The position numbers were made by a program, and so were the translations under genes. From the NCBI GenBank assembly GCA_022565015.1, contig JADFKI010000169.1:1-8219 (forward strand): 8,219 bases of DNA, written 5' to 3'. This document shows, piece after piece, positions 1 to 6,761 of this stretch (the stretch's first letter is position 1; each line of letters begins with the position of its first letter). Origin of the DNA: Chloroflexota bacterium. Lineage in GTDB: Bacteria > Chloroflexota > Dehalococcoidia > Lucifugimonadales > JADFKI01. The notes below the pieces were generated by a model, which saw nothing but the letters and a program-made list of their open reading frames with translations, did no database searches and was not told the origin of the DNA.

Positions 1-662
1 CTGGTTGATGGCAAATCCGGTACGTGATTGCTTACGATGTAGGCTCGCCTGAAAAGCTCTTCAAGAGATACGCCTTCCACGCCAAGCTCCGTAGCTTGCT
101 CCTCGCTCAAATATGGGTCGTGGGCGATGACCCGAAAGCTGAAGCTATTGAGTAGCGCGTTAAGCCTTTTTCCGATCATACCCATTCCAATCAGCCCCAC
201 GGTTTCCCCGTTGACGCCTGTTCGGTGGAATGCTTTTGCCTTATCCTGATCGTGAATTTCGTTATAGTTTCGCATGGTGCGGTAGTAGCCTCTACACGAA
301 AGAATGATCTGTGCCAGCGCCATCTCGGCTACCGGTATCGCGTTTATATCCCAGGCGCCGACCAGGATGATGTCGTTGTCGACCAGCGGCTGAGCAAAGG
401 CTCTTACGTTGCCGGCCGCGTAGAAGACCGCCTTAAGCTCTGGCATTTTCGCAAGCTGCTCCTCTGTTAGGCAGGGCATGCCCCACGTCGCGAATATGAC
501 CTCTACATCCCCGAGGCCAGGGGCGTGCTCATCGAAGTTTCTTGAATTGACGACCTCGGGATAGAGGTCTGTTAGCTTCTCGATGGTCTGCCTTCGCCCC
601 TGACCAAAGACTTCACCATCTCTTATCGGATAGTCATAAAACAGCGCTGCTTTTTTAGGCAT
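1..662 (-). CDS. D-isomer-specific 2-hydroxyacid dehydrogenase, N-terminal part (3' end outside window)
   Basis: The visible 220 codons encode the N-terminal two thirds of an NAD(P)-dependent D-2-hydroxyacid dehydrogenase, a family that interconverts 2-hydroxy and 2-oxo acids in the cytoplasm. Seen: an N-terminal flavodoxin-like substrate-domain segment (residues 1-100), the hinge helix VAEMALAQIIL (111-121) typical of the family, and the Rossmann motif G159-M-G161-M-I-G164. The following strand ends in HDPY with Asp182 placed to bind the NAD ribose, which favours NAD over NADP. The catalytic Arg/Glu/His residues lie beyond the window edge, so activity cannot be judged. Family members are usually about 310-340 residues. 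The ATG at 662 is chosen because GAGG lies 8 bases upstream and an in-frame TGA sits five codons upstream. The gene follows the hydantoinase-type gene after 115 bp on the same strand, so the two may be co-transcribed. Substrate unknown; phosphoglycerate, glyoxylate and lactate-type enzymes all share these motifs. Confidence 0.9.
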   Translation of the reverse strand, partial: MPKKAALFYDYPIRDGEVFGQGRRQTIEKLTDLYPEVVNSRNFDEHAPGLGDVEVIFATWGMPCLTEEQLAKMPELKAVFYAAGNVRAFAQPLVDNDIILVGAWDINAIPVAEMALAQIILSCRGYYRTMRNYNEIHDQDKAKAFHRTGVNGETVGLIGMGMIGKRLNALLNSFSFRVIAHDPYLSEEQATELGVEGVSLEELFRRAYIVSNHVPDLPST

Positions 663-695
663 TGTTCCCGCCTCTCAAAATCGCATTCCTGTCGC

Positions 696-726
696 ATAAT
701 ACTCTCACGGGCCGCGTTGCCGTCAA
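696..726 (-). promoter_or_regulatory. Candidate sigma70-type promoter for the hydroxyacid dehydrogenase
   Basis: On the minus strand TTGACG (721-726) and TATTAT (696-701) resemble -35 and -10 hexamers, but the 19-bp spacer is longer than the preferred 17. It would start transcription near 689, giving a leader of about 27 bases. It could let the dehydrogenase be expressed apart from the upstream hydantoinase gene. This is weak evidence, from hexamer match only. Confidence 0.25.
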
Positions 727-777
727 GAAATGATGCCATTCTTTCGAATGTCTCCTGAGTGATCAACATCCCCTCGC

Positions 778-3700
778 CTACTCCACGTAGCCGTTCTTTT
801 CGTCCCAGGCCCGTGAGGGCTTCGGGCGCTCAGCGGGGTCCCCAAAGCCGCCGCCGCCCGAGGACAGGCAGATGATTCGGTCGCCCGGCTGCACGGCTAT
901 GCCCGTCTCCTTGGACTTGAGGACTCTTTCGCCTTGACTGGATATGATGGAGTAATGGTGCGGGAGGCCGGGCTTGCCGCCTAAAAGCCCGTATGGCGGG
1001 TTGTGGATACCGTCGCCGGCTGTGTTGAGCACCGCGTCTTCCGTGCCCCTATAGACGATCTCGCAGACGGAGCCCAGACCGCCGCGCCAGCATCCGTCGC
1101 CGGCCGATCCGGGGCGCAGCTCGTGGCGCTTCACGAATAGCGGAAAGCGCTCCTCGGTTATCTCCACGCTGGGCGCTCGGATGCCGCCGACGGCCTGGTT
1201 TTCCCCGACCGTCGACCAGCCGTCGAATCCAAGCGACGCGCCACCTCCTCCGCGCGCCATGAAGAAGTGCCAGATGAACTTTCGGTTGGTATCCGGGTCC
1301 ACGCCCGCTATCGCGTACCTCAGCCGACGGGAGAAGCCGGCGTTCACGGCGTGCGGAATCGCTTGGGACATCGCCTTGAATATGGACTCGATGATCTCCT
1401 CCGCGCAGTGGTTGGTGCTCAAGCAGACGGGCGCGGGCGGATTGGCGTTCACGATCGTCCCTTTGGGCGCGATGATCTTGACCGGCCTCATGGAGCCCTC
1501 GTTCTTGGCGATATTCTCAGGCAGCATATACATGAGGGCGGCGTGTGCGATGGACCTCGTGTTGGCGTAGGCGCTGTTTACGAACCCCTTCACCTGCGGA
1601 CTCGAATCGCTGAAGTCCATCGTCATGGAATCGCCCTCGACGGTTATCCGGACGCGAATGGGGATCATGACGGCGTCGAACCCATCGTCGTCCAGCAGGG
1701 ACTCGCCTTCGTAGACGCCGTCGGGCCAGCCTGATATAACCGTCCGGACCTGCCGCTCCGTGGAGTTCATGAGCTCCCCGACATAGGCCGTGAAGCGCTC
1801 AACGCCGTACTCTTCCAGCAGCGCGCCGATGCGCCGTGCCGCTATCTCCACCGAGCCTATCTGGGCGTTCAGGTCGCCGAGAAAATTGACGGGCAGCCGG
1901 ACGTTCGCCGACATCATGTGCAGCAGGTCTCTGCGAGGCACGCCCCTGTCGTGAATTCGAAGCGGTGGGATGCGCAGACCCTCCTGGTATATCTCCCATG
2001 CGTCCGGGTTGTATCCACCGTGAGTCCCTCCTCCGACGTCCGAGTGATGGGCCCGGTTGACCGAATAAAAGAGCACCTTCCCATCGTGGAATAGGGGCTT
2101 AATTATAGTAATGTCGGGAAGGTGGCTTCCACCGAAGTAGGGATCGTTGACCACGAACATGTCGCCGTCCGAGACATCGTCGCCAAAGTAGTCGCGGACC
2201 GCCGCCCCGGCGATCGGCAGCGCGCTGACGTGGACGGGAAGCCCCTCTCCCTGGGCCACGAGCTGACAGTCGGCATCCAGGATTGCCGTGGAAAAGTCTC
2301 GGCTGGAGTTCAGTATCTGCGACATCGCCGTGCGCAGCATCACCTCCATCATCTCCTCGGCCACCGACTCCAGGCGATGCTCCAGCACTGAGAGCGCGAT
2401 GGGGTCGATGCGCGCCTCAGGCTCCCCGGGGCTCGATGCTCGTTCCCTTGCTTGGTCCGGTGATATGGTAAGCTCGACTCCCCCATACCCGTCCGATCGC
2501 GCGGAGTCGCCTTCATACAGCAGAACAGCCGTGTAGTCGGACTCCAGAACGGCGGGACCATTCACCTCCGTTCCCACCGATAGCGACTCCAGATCGTATA
2601 TGGGGACCTCGCGCCACCGGCCAAGATATACTCGCCGATCTTCCTTCAGCAGCGGCTCACGGCCGATCGCGTCCTCTTGCTTATTCAGGACGACCTTCGG
2701 CAGGCGGCCTATCACTCGCACCCTCAATGTCGCGAGCCTGATTTCCTGGTCGGACTGGCTGTAGGAGTAGAGCTCTTTGTATCGCTCGTGGAAGTTGGAC
2801 GCCCATTCTTCGAGCAACGCGTCGTCGGCTTGCCCGATGTCTGGAATGGGGACGTTGACCTCGTAGATCTGGTCGAGATACCTCATGTCGGCGGTGTTGG
2901 TGACCTCTATCCGGTCATCGGTGATGCCCTGGGCGCGAAGCCTGTCCTTTCCCCTGCTCGCCAGGTCGCCCAGGATTTCTCGGACTTTGTTCAGGTCAAG
3001 GCGGTCCAGGCTTGCCGGGTGTGAGAGCGATAAGTCGTACTGAGGGTCCGAGGCCAGCATACCGTAGGCGGAGAACACCGCTCCCGCGGAGGGCACATAG
3101 GCCCGGTCGACTCCGAGCTGTCTGGCGACCTCCGTCACCTGTAGTCCGGCGGCTCCCCCGTAAGCCACGATGGCAAAGTTGCGGGGATCGACGCCGCGCT
3201 GCACGGACATCAGACGTATGCCCTCCGCTATATTCGTGGACACGAGCTTGCTGACGCCGGAAGCCGCCTCCTCGAGGGACAGACCTAATGGACCCGCAAC
3301 ACGTTCCTGGAGCGACTCACGGGCCAACCCCGCGTCGAGAGGCTCCCTTCCGCCAAGGAAGTTTTCCGATGCCAGGTAGCCCAGAATGAGGTTGGCGTCG
3401 GTGACGGTGGGGTCTTCGCCGCCTTTTCCGTAGCAGGCCGGCCCTGGGTCGGCCCCCGCGCTGTCGGGGCCTATCTGAAGGATGCCGCCGGAATCCACTC
3501 GCGCGATGCTCCCTCCCCCGGCTCCCAGCGTTTGAATGTCTATCATTGGGACGGCGATCTTCCAGCCGGCCTCGGATTTTTCGGATGTCGCGTGGAGTCT
3601 GCCATCCTGGACGATGGAGATATCGGTGCTGGTGCCGCCCATGTCGAGGCCGATGAGGTTGGACTCGCCGACGAGGCTTCCATAATAGACCGCGCCGGTT

Positions 3701-4509
3701 GCGCCGCCCGCAGGCCCCGAGAGAATCGCTCCGGCAGCCAGCCTTATTGACTCGTCAATCGATGCCACTCCTCCATTGGACTGCATGATTAGCAAGTCGT
3801 CCGAGCTGCCGAGGGAGGCGATTCGCTCCTGTAGCCTCCGCAGGTATCTCCCGAACATCGGGCCGACGTAGGAGTTGATTACGGTGGTGCTGAGCCGGTC
3901 GAACTCCTTTATCTGGGGGATCACCTCATGGGACAGGGATGTGTATGCGTCGGGAAATCTCTCGCGAATCCGCTCACCAACCAGGCGCTCGTGGTCCGGG
4001 TTCATGAAGGAAAATAGAAAGCATACGGCCAGGGACTCGACGTCTTGCCCTTGAAGGTAGTCCAAGGCTTTGGCAAGGCTTTCCTCGTCCAGCTCTGTAT
4101 CGACATCACCGTTCCGCAAGACCCTCTCCGTTACTCCCGTGCGCAGGTATCGCGGGACCAGCGGCTCGAAGGGCTTCATATGGAGGTTGTATCGGTCCTC
4201 TTTAAGCCCCTCCCTCATTTCGAGGAGGTCACGGAAGCCCTCTGTGGTGATGAGCCCTACCCTGGCGCCCTTTCGCTCGACCAGGGTGTTCGTAGCGACG
4301 GTCGTGCCGTGAATGAGTCGGTCGGAGAGCCGAAGCAGCTCCGCCAGCGAAACGTCATAGGCATCGGCCACATCCTGAAGTCCGGACATCAAGCCGACGG
4401 AGGGGTCATGTGGCGTGGAAGTGGTCTTGAAGAATCTCGGACCCTCGCCGTCTTTGACTACGACAAAGTCCGTGAACGTCCCTCCGACGTCGATCCCTAC
4501 CTTGTACAT
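778..4509 (-). CDS. Hydantoinase/5-oxoprolinase family protein, HyuA-HyuB fusion
   Basis: A 1243-residue protein joining both subunits of the ATP-dependent hydantoinase/oxoprolinase family, which hydrolyse cyclic amides (5-oxoproline, N-methylhydantoin, hydantoins, lactams) in the cytoplasm. The A half (about 1-685) has the ATP-binding motif DVGGTFTD (8-15), HGTTVATNTLVERKG (67-81), SGPAGGATGA (264-273), LDMGGTSTDIS (288-298), AGADPGPACYG (351-361) and the closing GPAVLE segment (651-656). After a polar linker (686-701) the B half runs from DPIALSVLEHRL (702-713). It contains RDFS with Asp738, NDPYFGGSHLPD (788-799), HHSDVGG (821-827), LSTNHCAEE (1030-1038) and the C-terminal CLSSGGGGFGDP (1214-1225). 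Asp738, His796, Asp799 and His821 are likely metal ligands by family analogy. I start at ATG 4509 because GGGAGGA lies just upstream; the in-frame ATG at 4584 would place a TATAAT box inside the gene. The domain order and length match fused 5-oxoprolinases, but the sequence does not fix the substrate. It probably works with the downstream dehydrogenase. Confidence 0.93.
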   Translation of the reverse strand: MYKVGIDVGGTFTDFVVVKDGEGPRFFKTTSTPHDPSVGLMSGLQDVADAYDVSLAELLRLSDRLIHGTTVATNTLVERKGARVGLITTEGFRDLLEMREGLKEDRYNLHMKPFEPLVPRYLRTGVTERVLRNGDVDTELDEESLAKALDYLQGQDVESLAVCFLFSFMNPDHERLVGERIRERFPDAYTSLSHEVIPQIKEFDRLSTTVINSYVGPMFGRYLRRLQERIASLGSSDDLLIMQSNGGVASIDESIRLAAGAILSGPAGGATGAVYYGSLVGESNLIGLDMGGTSTDISIVQDGRLHATSEKSEAGWKIAVPMIDIQTLGAGGGSIARVDSGGILQIGPDSAGADPGPACYGKGGEDPTVTDANLILGYLASENFLGGREPLDAGLARESLQERVAGPLGLSLEEAASGVSKLVSTNIAEGIRLMSVQRGVDPRNFAIVAYGGAAGLQVTEVARQLGVDRAYVPSAGAVFSAYGMLASDPQYDLSLSHPASLDRLDLNKVREILGDLASRGKDRLRAQGITDDRIEVTNTADMRYLDQIYEVNVPIPDIGQADDALLEEWASNFHERYKELYSYSQSDQEIRLATLRVRVIGRLPKVVLNKQEDAIGREPLLKEDRRVYLGRWREVPIYDLESLSVGTEVNGPAVLESDYTAVLLYEGDSARSDGYGGVELTISPDQARERASSPGEPEARIDPIALSVLEHRLESVAEEMMEVMLRTAMSQILNSSRDFSTAILDADCQLVAQGEGLPVHVSALPIAGAAVRDYFGDDVSDGDMFVVNDPYFGGSHLPDITIIKPLFHDGKVLFYSVNRAHHSDVGGGTHGGYNPDAWEIYQEGLRIPPLRIHDRGVPRRDLLHMMSANVRLPVNFLGDLNAQIGSVEIAARRIGALLEEYGVERFTAYVGELMNSTERQVRTVISGWPDGVYEGESLLDDDGFDAVMIPIRVRITVEGDSMTMDFSDSSPQVKGFVNSAYANTRSIAHAALMYMLPENIAKNEGSMRPVKIIAPKGTIVNANPPAPVCLSTNHCAEEIIESIFKAMSQAIPHAVNAGFSRRLRYAIAGVDPDTNRKFIWHFFMARGGGGASLGFDGWSTVGENQAVGGIRAPSVEITEERFPLFVKRHELRPGSAGDGCWRGGLGSVCEIVYRGTEDAVLNTAGDGIHNPPYGLLGGKPGLPHHYSIISSQGERVLKSKETGIAVQPGDRIICLSSGGGGFGDPAERPKPSRAWDEKNGYVE

Positions 4510-4512
4510 CTG

Positions 4513-4519
4513 TCCTCCC
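4513..4519 (-). promoter_or_regulatory. Ribosome binding site deciding the hydantoinase start
   Basis: GGGAGGA lies three bases before the ATG at 4509 (four bases from its GGAGG core). It selects this start over the in-frame ATG 25 codons upstream, which has no comparable site and lies upstream of the promoter candidate. Confidence 0.75.
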
Positions 4520-4546
4520 GAAATCCCAGGGTTGTTTGCCCGAACG

Positions 4547-4574
4547 ATTATAGGGCATGCCGTCCCAGGGAGAA
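4547..4574 (-). promoter_or_regulatory. Candidate promoter of the hydantoinase-type gene
   Basis: On the minus strand a perfect TATAAT (4547-4552) sits 38 bases upstream of the ATG at 4509. A poor -35 match, TTCTCC (4569-4574), lies 16 bp further upstream. Transcription would start near 4540 and give a leader of about 31 bases containing the ribosome binding site. The 8-bp palindrome GGCATGCC (4554-4561) fills part of the spacer and could be a regulator site. The -10 is convincing; dependence on an activator is inferred from the weak -35. Confidence 0.5.
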
Positions 4575-4606
4575 CAGGAGTCATTCAACGGGTTCGCTGA
4601 ATATCT

Positions 4607-4698
4607 GTCCCGACGCATCGGGACTCTCCGGCTCCCAGCATAGAATAACTTTCCGCCTGTCCGAGATGAGTTCTGCTTTAGGCGGATGCGTCGGAGAG
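4607..4698 (-). other. Cluster of overlapping inverted repeats upstream of the hydantoinase gene
   Basis: Three perfect pairings can be read here. GTCCCGA/TCGGGAC (4607-4613 with 4618-4624) makes a tight hairpin with a 4-base loop. CTCTCCG/CGGAGAG (4624-4630 with 4692-4698) encloses CCGCCT/AGGCGG (4653-4658 with 4680-4685, extendable by one T-A pair). In addition CGACGCATC (4611-4619) can pair with GATGCGTCG (4685-4693), which excludes the local hairpin and cuts into the other two stems. On the minus strand this would be an upstream leader of the hydantoinase gene, but only if transcription starts above the TATAAT candidate. No T-run follows the hairpin, so it is not an ordinary terminator. 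It matches no riboswitch class that I recognise. The strand is uncertain. Confidence 0.35.
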
Positions 4699-5087
4699 GC
4701 GGGCCACTGTGGACGGATACTAATATCGGTGGCATATGTAGAGCCGGACAGGACGAGCGGGCTGCGTGGGGCTGCGCAGCATTGGCGTTAGGTTATTTTA
4801 ACCCGCATATTTTACTGCCTACAGGTCTCTGCTCAGGTAGCGTGCTCGTATACGAATATTCCGAGGGTCCAGGTCCCGCGTCTCCTGCCTATTTGCAATC
4901 GCTACTGGGGCTGACGCCCGACTCGCTTTAATGTTGGATTATGCATCACTCCCGACCTCGGCGGAGTATCAATGGTTTTCACGGCGTCGCAGGCCTGAGG
5001 CGTCGTCATTGTTTTGACCAGTCACAGACGCGTGTACTTCTATAGACGAAGGTCGTATCAAGTTACTCGCATCGGTGACATCTTCTT
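4699..5087. other. Divergent intergenic region between the hydantoinase gene and pilD
   Basis: No gene is supported here: the open frames are short, overlap one another and lack family motifs. Visible structure consists of small perfect palindromes: GCTGCGCAGC (4771-4780), the hairpin GGTTA-TTT-TAACC (4791-4803), TCGTATACGA (4846-4855) and CAGGCCTG (4990-4997) flanked by two GGCGTCG copies. On the plus strand TTGACC (5014-5019) is a possible -35 for pilD, but the only nearby -10-like hexamer, TATAGA (5041-5046), is 21 bp away, too far for a normal promoter. Base composition is less GC-rich than in the genes on either side, as expected of a regulatory spacer. Confidence 0.5.
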
Positions 5088-5852
5088 ATGGACTACCTGG
5101 GACTATTCTTCGCAACCACCGTTGGCCTGGCTGTCGGAAGCTTCGTTAACGTCGTGGGTGATCGACTGCCGGTCGGCCAGTCCATTGCCTACCCGCCGTC
5201 TCACTGTCCCGACTGTGATGCGCCAATACGAAGACGAGACCTGATTCCAGTGGTCAGCTACGTGTTGCTCAGAGGCAAGTGTCGCGACTGCTCGGCGAAG
5301 ATTCCCATACGCGTGTTATTGATAGAGATAGTCGCAGGCTTGCTTTTCGCCGGCGTCTGGCTCAAGTTCGGCTGGAGCTATCAAGGCGTGGCCATGATGG
5401 GCTATGTGGGCATGTTCCTGGCCATATTCGTCGTTGACCTGGAGCATCACATAATTCCGAATCGCATCGTCTTTCCCGGCCTGGTCGTGGCGCTGGTGAT
5501 CGCCTCATTCTGGCCCGAAGTAGGACTGGCGAAGGCCGCGATAGGCGCAAGCGCCGGGTTCGGCCTCATGCTTCTGCTGTATCTCATACCCGGCATCGTC
5601 ATTGGCGAGGGGGACGTCAAGCTGGCTGCCGTCGTAGGAGCCGCCGTGGGATTCCCGGTGGTGTTCGTCAGTCTAGGGCTGTCATTCGTCCTCGGAGGCG
5701 TGGCGGCCGCTGGGATTCTGCTGGTGAAAAAGGGTGGCAGGAAGACGGAGGTGCCCTTTGGGCCCTTCATAGCGGTTGCGGCTCTCGTTTCCCTAATATG
5801 GGGAGCACCGATAATGGCGTGGTACGTGAGCAGCTTCGTCGGTATTTTCTGA
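5088..5852 (+). CDS. pilD: Type IV prepilin peptidase / N-methyltransferase (PilD family, A24)
   Basis: A 254-residue integral inner-membrane aspartic protease that removes the leader of type IV prepilins and pseudopilins and N-methylates the new N-terminal residue. Seen: the N-terminal GSFVNVVGDRLP motif (17-28); the cytoplasmic methyltransferase-type domain with two CxxC pairs, C40/C43 and C65/C68, which usually bind zinc; the first catalytic aspartate D117 in VDLEHHIIPN; the second, D176, in GEGDVKL (173-179); and EVPFGPF near residue 221, a usual C-terminal family motif. Several hydrophobic helices cover residues 3-25, 75-115, 128-170 and 180-252. Both enzymatic halves look intact and the length is normal. 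The ATG at 5088 has GGTGA nine bases upstream and begins directly before the first membrane segment. It is transcribed away from the hydantoinase gene and toward the pilin, its probable substrate. It is monocistronic in this window. Confidence 0.95.
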   Translation: MDYLGLFFATTVGLAVGSFVNVVGDRLPVGQSIAYPPSHCPDCDAPIRRRDLIPVVSYVLLRGKCRDCSAKIPIRVLLIEIVAGLLFAGVWLKFGWSYQGVAMMGYVGMFLAIFVVDLEHHIIPNRIVFPGLVVALVIASFWPEVGLAKAAIGASAGFGLMLLLYLIPGIVIGEGDVKLAAVVGAAVGFPVVFVSLGLSFVLGGVAAAGILLVKKGGRKTEVPFGPFIAVAALVSLIWGAPIMAWYVSSFVGIF

Positions 5853-5873
5853 TTCAGGGCATTCCTCGTGCAG

Positions 5874-5914
5874 AGAGGCCTCGGTAGGCCGGTATTCCTA
5901 CTATCAAGGCCTCT
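5874..5914 (+). terminator. Hairpin after pilD, possible terminator
   Basis: Perfect 8-bp arms AGAGGCCT (5874-5881) and AGGCCTCT (5907-5914) enclose an inner 5-bp stem GTAGG/CCTAC (5884-5888 with 5897-5901). The hairpin begins 22 bases after the pilD stop. The following TCCCC is not T-rich, so it may stabilise the 3' end or act with Rho rather than as a classic intrinsic terminator. Confidence 0.4.
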
Positions 5915-6060
5915 TCCCCACATTCCCGTTGTCTCCACGGTCTGCATCGCGCAATAGGTTGCAAGACGGTCTGATAATGTTGTGGTTCGGCAGGTTTTGC
6001 CCAAAGGTCGCGCTACACCTTCTCTGATGATATTCAAGTTAAGGAGTCGGACATCCTAGC
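5915..6060. other. Convergent intergenic stretch without recognised gene
   Basis: No coding potential that I can support. The only structure noticed is a short direct repeat ACGGTCTG (5937-5944 and 5966-5973), 29 bases start to start, of unknown meaning. Confidence 0.4.
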
Positions 6061-6137
6061 CTTCTCCCCCTTGGACCTCTCCCCCTTTCCAAGGGGGAGA
6101 TTGAGAGGGGGTTGGCTCTTGAGAGGGGTCGGCTCGC
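6061..6137. repeat. CT/AG-rich intergenic inverted and direct repeat
   Basis: The 10-mer TCTCCCCCTT occurs twice (6063-6072 and 6078-6087). The second copy forms a perfect 10-bp hairpin with AAGGGGGAGA (6091-6100) across a 3-base loop. It is followed by two near-identical units, TTGAGAGGGGGTTGGCTC (6101-6118) and TTGAGAGGGGTCGGCTC (6119-6135). This looks like a dispersed intergenic repeat of the kind found in many copies in some bacterial genomes; copy number cannot be judged from one window. A secondary role as a transcription end is possible but it has no T-run on either strand. Confidence 0.6.
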
Positions 6138-6186
6138 GGAGGAATGCGCCTTAACGCGACTCGCAAAGTCTTGGTTCGAGAGGCCA

Positions 6187-6229
6187 ACAAAATCAAAGGC
6201 CCGGCACTCCGACGTGTCGGAGTACCGGG
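6187..6229 (-). terminator. Intrinsic terminator of the pilin transcript
   Basis: On the minus strand the arms CCCGGTACTCCGAC and GTCGGAGTGCCGGG (6200-6229) pair along essentially their whole length, with one G-T wobble. They are followed directly by the T-rich tract CCTTTGATTTTGTT (6186-6199). The plus strand lacks a T-tail, so the terminator acts on the pilin side only. It lies about 100 bases after the pilin stop. Confidence 0.85.
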
Positions 6230-6250
6230 CAAGGCTGGCTAGCTTCGAGT

Positions 6251-6266
6251 CCACCTCCGGAGGTGG
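6251..6266. repeat. 16-bp perfect palindrome between pilin stop and terminator
   Basis: CCACCTCCGGAGGTGG is fully self-complementary. In the pilin 3' untranslated region it could fold as a second hairpin ahead of the terminator, perhaps protecting the mRNA end; as DNA it could also bind a dimeric protein. No function can be assigned from sequence. Confidence 0.5.
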
Positions 6267-6329
6267 TGGCCCTTACTAGGCGATTAGACGATTAACAGTT
6301 GTGTGCCGTAAGGACACTCATCCGTCTAG

Positions 6330-6761
6330 CTACTGCGTGCAGGCGTCGGGACCCGGACCCTCAAACTGCTCCGTAACCAGGCCGGCAGCGTCATAGCAGT
6401 AGAAGAACTTCGTTGTCGGCGCCCGCAGATAAAGCTGTAGGTACGCGTCTTCGATTGGAATGACAGTCGTTGCGGGAAGGGTGGCCCACGAAGCGGTGGC
6501 ATTGCTGGCCGTGCCAAGATCATTAGCCGTTACGCCAGTTATGCCGTGGTCCGCCATCATCGTGTCCATGGCGGCCTGGACGTTCTCTGCCTCGGCCGAT
6601 AGAGCGCCTTCGTTGCCCTTGCCGGTGAACCTGGAAACGTTCGGAATTATCACCGCCGCCAGGGCCACGATGATTCCTACGACCACCAATAGCTCCACGA
6701 GAGTAAAGCCCTTCTCGCTCTTTCGGAGCCGGGAGACCATGTGCTTCATAATTCTCCGCAT
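6330..6761 (-). CDS. Type IV prepilin (class III leader, D-region cysteines)
   Basis: A 143-residue type IV pilin precursor, the expected substrate of the PilD encoded nearby. The leader is 18 residues and basic, ending in SEKG; cleavage should fall between Gly18 and Phe19. The mature protein starts FTLVELLVVVGIIVALAAVIIP with the conserved Glu at mature position 5 (E23). This hydrophobic helix anchors the subunit in the membrane and packs the pilus core. The mature chain is about 125 residues. Two cysteines, C122 and C141, near the C-terminus are placed like the disulfide that closes the D-loop of type IVa pilins. The start at 6761 is supported by GGAGGT (6770-6775) with an 8-base spacer; Met5 and Met8 would shorten the leader but have no good site. 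It lies 233 bp after pilMN on the same strand and ends in a strong terminator. It could be the major pilin or a minor/pseudopilin; the strong ribosome site and private terminator favour an abundant subunit. Confidence 0.92.
   Translation of the reverse strand: MRRIMKHMVSRLRKSEKGFTLVELLVVVGIIVALAAVIIPNVSRFTGKGNEGALSAEAENVQAAMDTMMADHGITGVTANDLGTASNATASWATLPATTVIPIEDAYLQLYLRAPTTKFFYCYDAAGLVTEQFEGPGPDACTQ

Noticed and set aside
1181..1734. Overlapping plus-strand open frames of 129 and 155 codons
   Set aside because: Antisense shadows of the conserved HyuB C-terminal region in a GC-rich gene.
4510..4584. Extension of the hydantoinase gene to the ATG at 4584
   Set aside because: No ribosome site there, the added residues have no family match, and they would contain the TATAAT box; the ATG at 4509 begins right at the conserved DVGGTFTD strand.
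4406..4735. 109-codon minus-strand open frame upstream of the hydantoinase start
   Set aside because: It overlaps the HyuA N-terminus out of frame and crosses the inverted-repeat cluster; no motif.
4045..4791. 248-codon plus-strand open frame across the start of the hydantoinase gene
   Set aside because: Most of it is antisense to the well-supported HyuA ATP-binding region, it has no recognisable motif, and composition is explained by the opposite strand.
5014..5046. Promoter for pilD from TTGACC and TATAGA
   Set aside because: The 21-bp spacing is outside the normal range, so it is kept only as a note in the spacer entry.
5447..6037. 196-codon minus-strand open frame over the end of pilD
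   Set aside because: Antisense to the catalytic and membrane part of PilD; low-complexity T/P/A-rich translation with no domain.
6039..6254. 71-codon minus-strand open frame in the convergent spacer
   Set aside because: It runs through the intrinsic terminator and the CT/AG-rich repeat, with no ribosome site or family resemblance.
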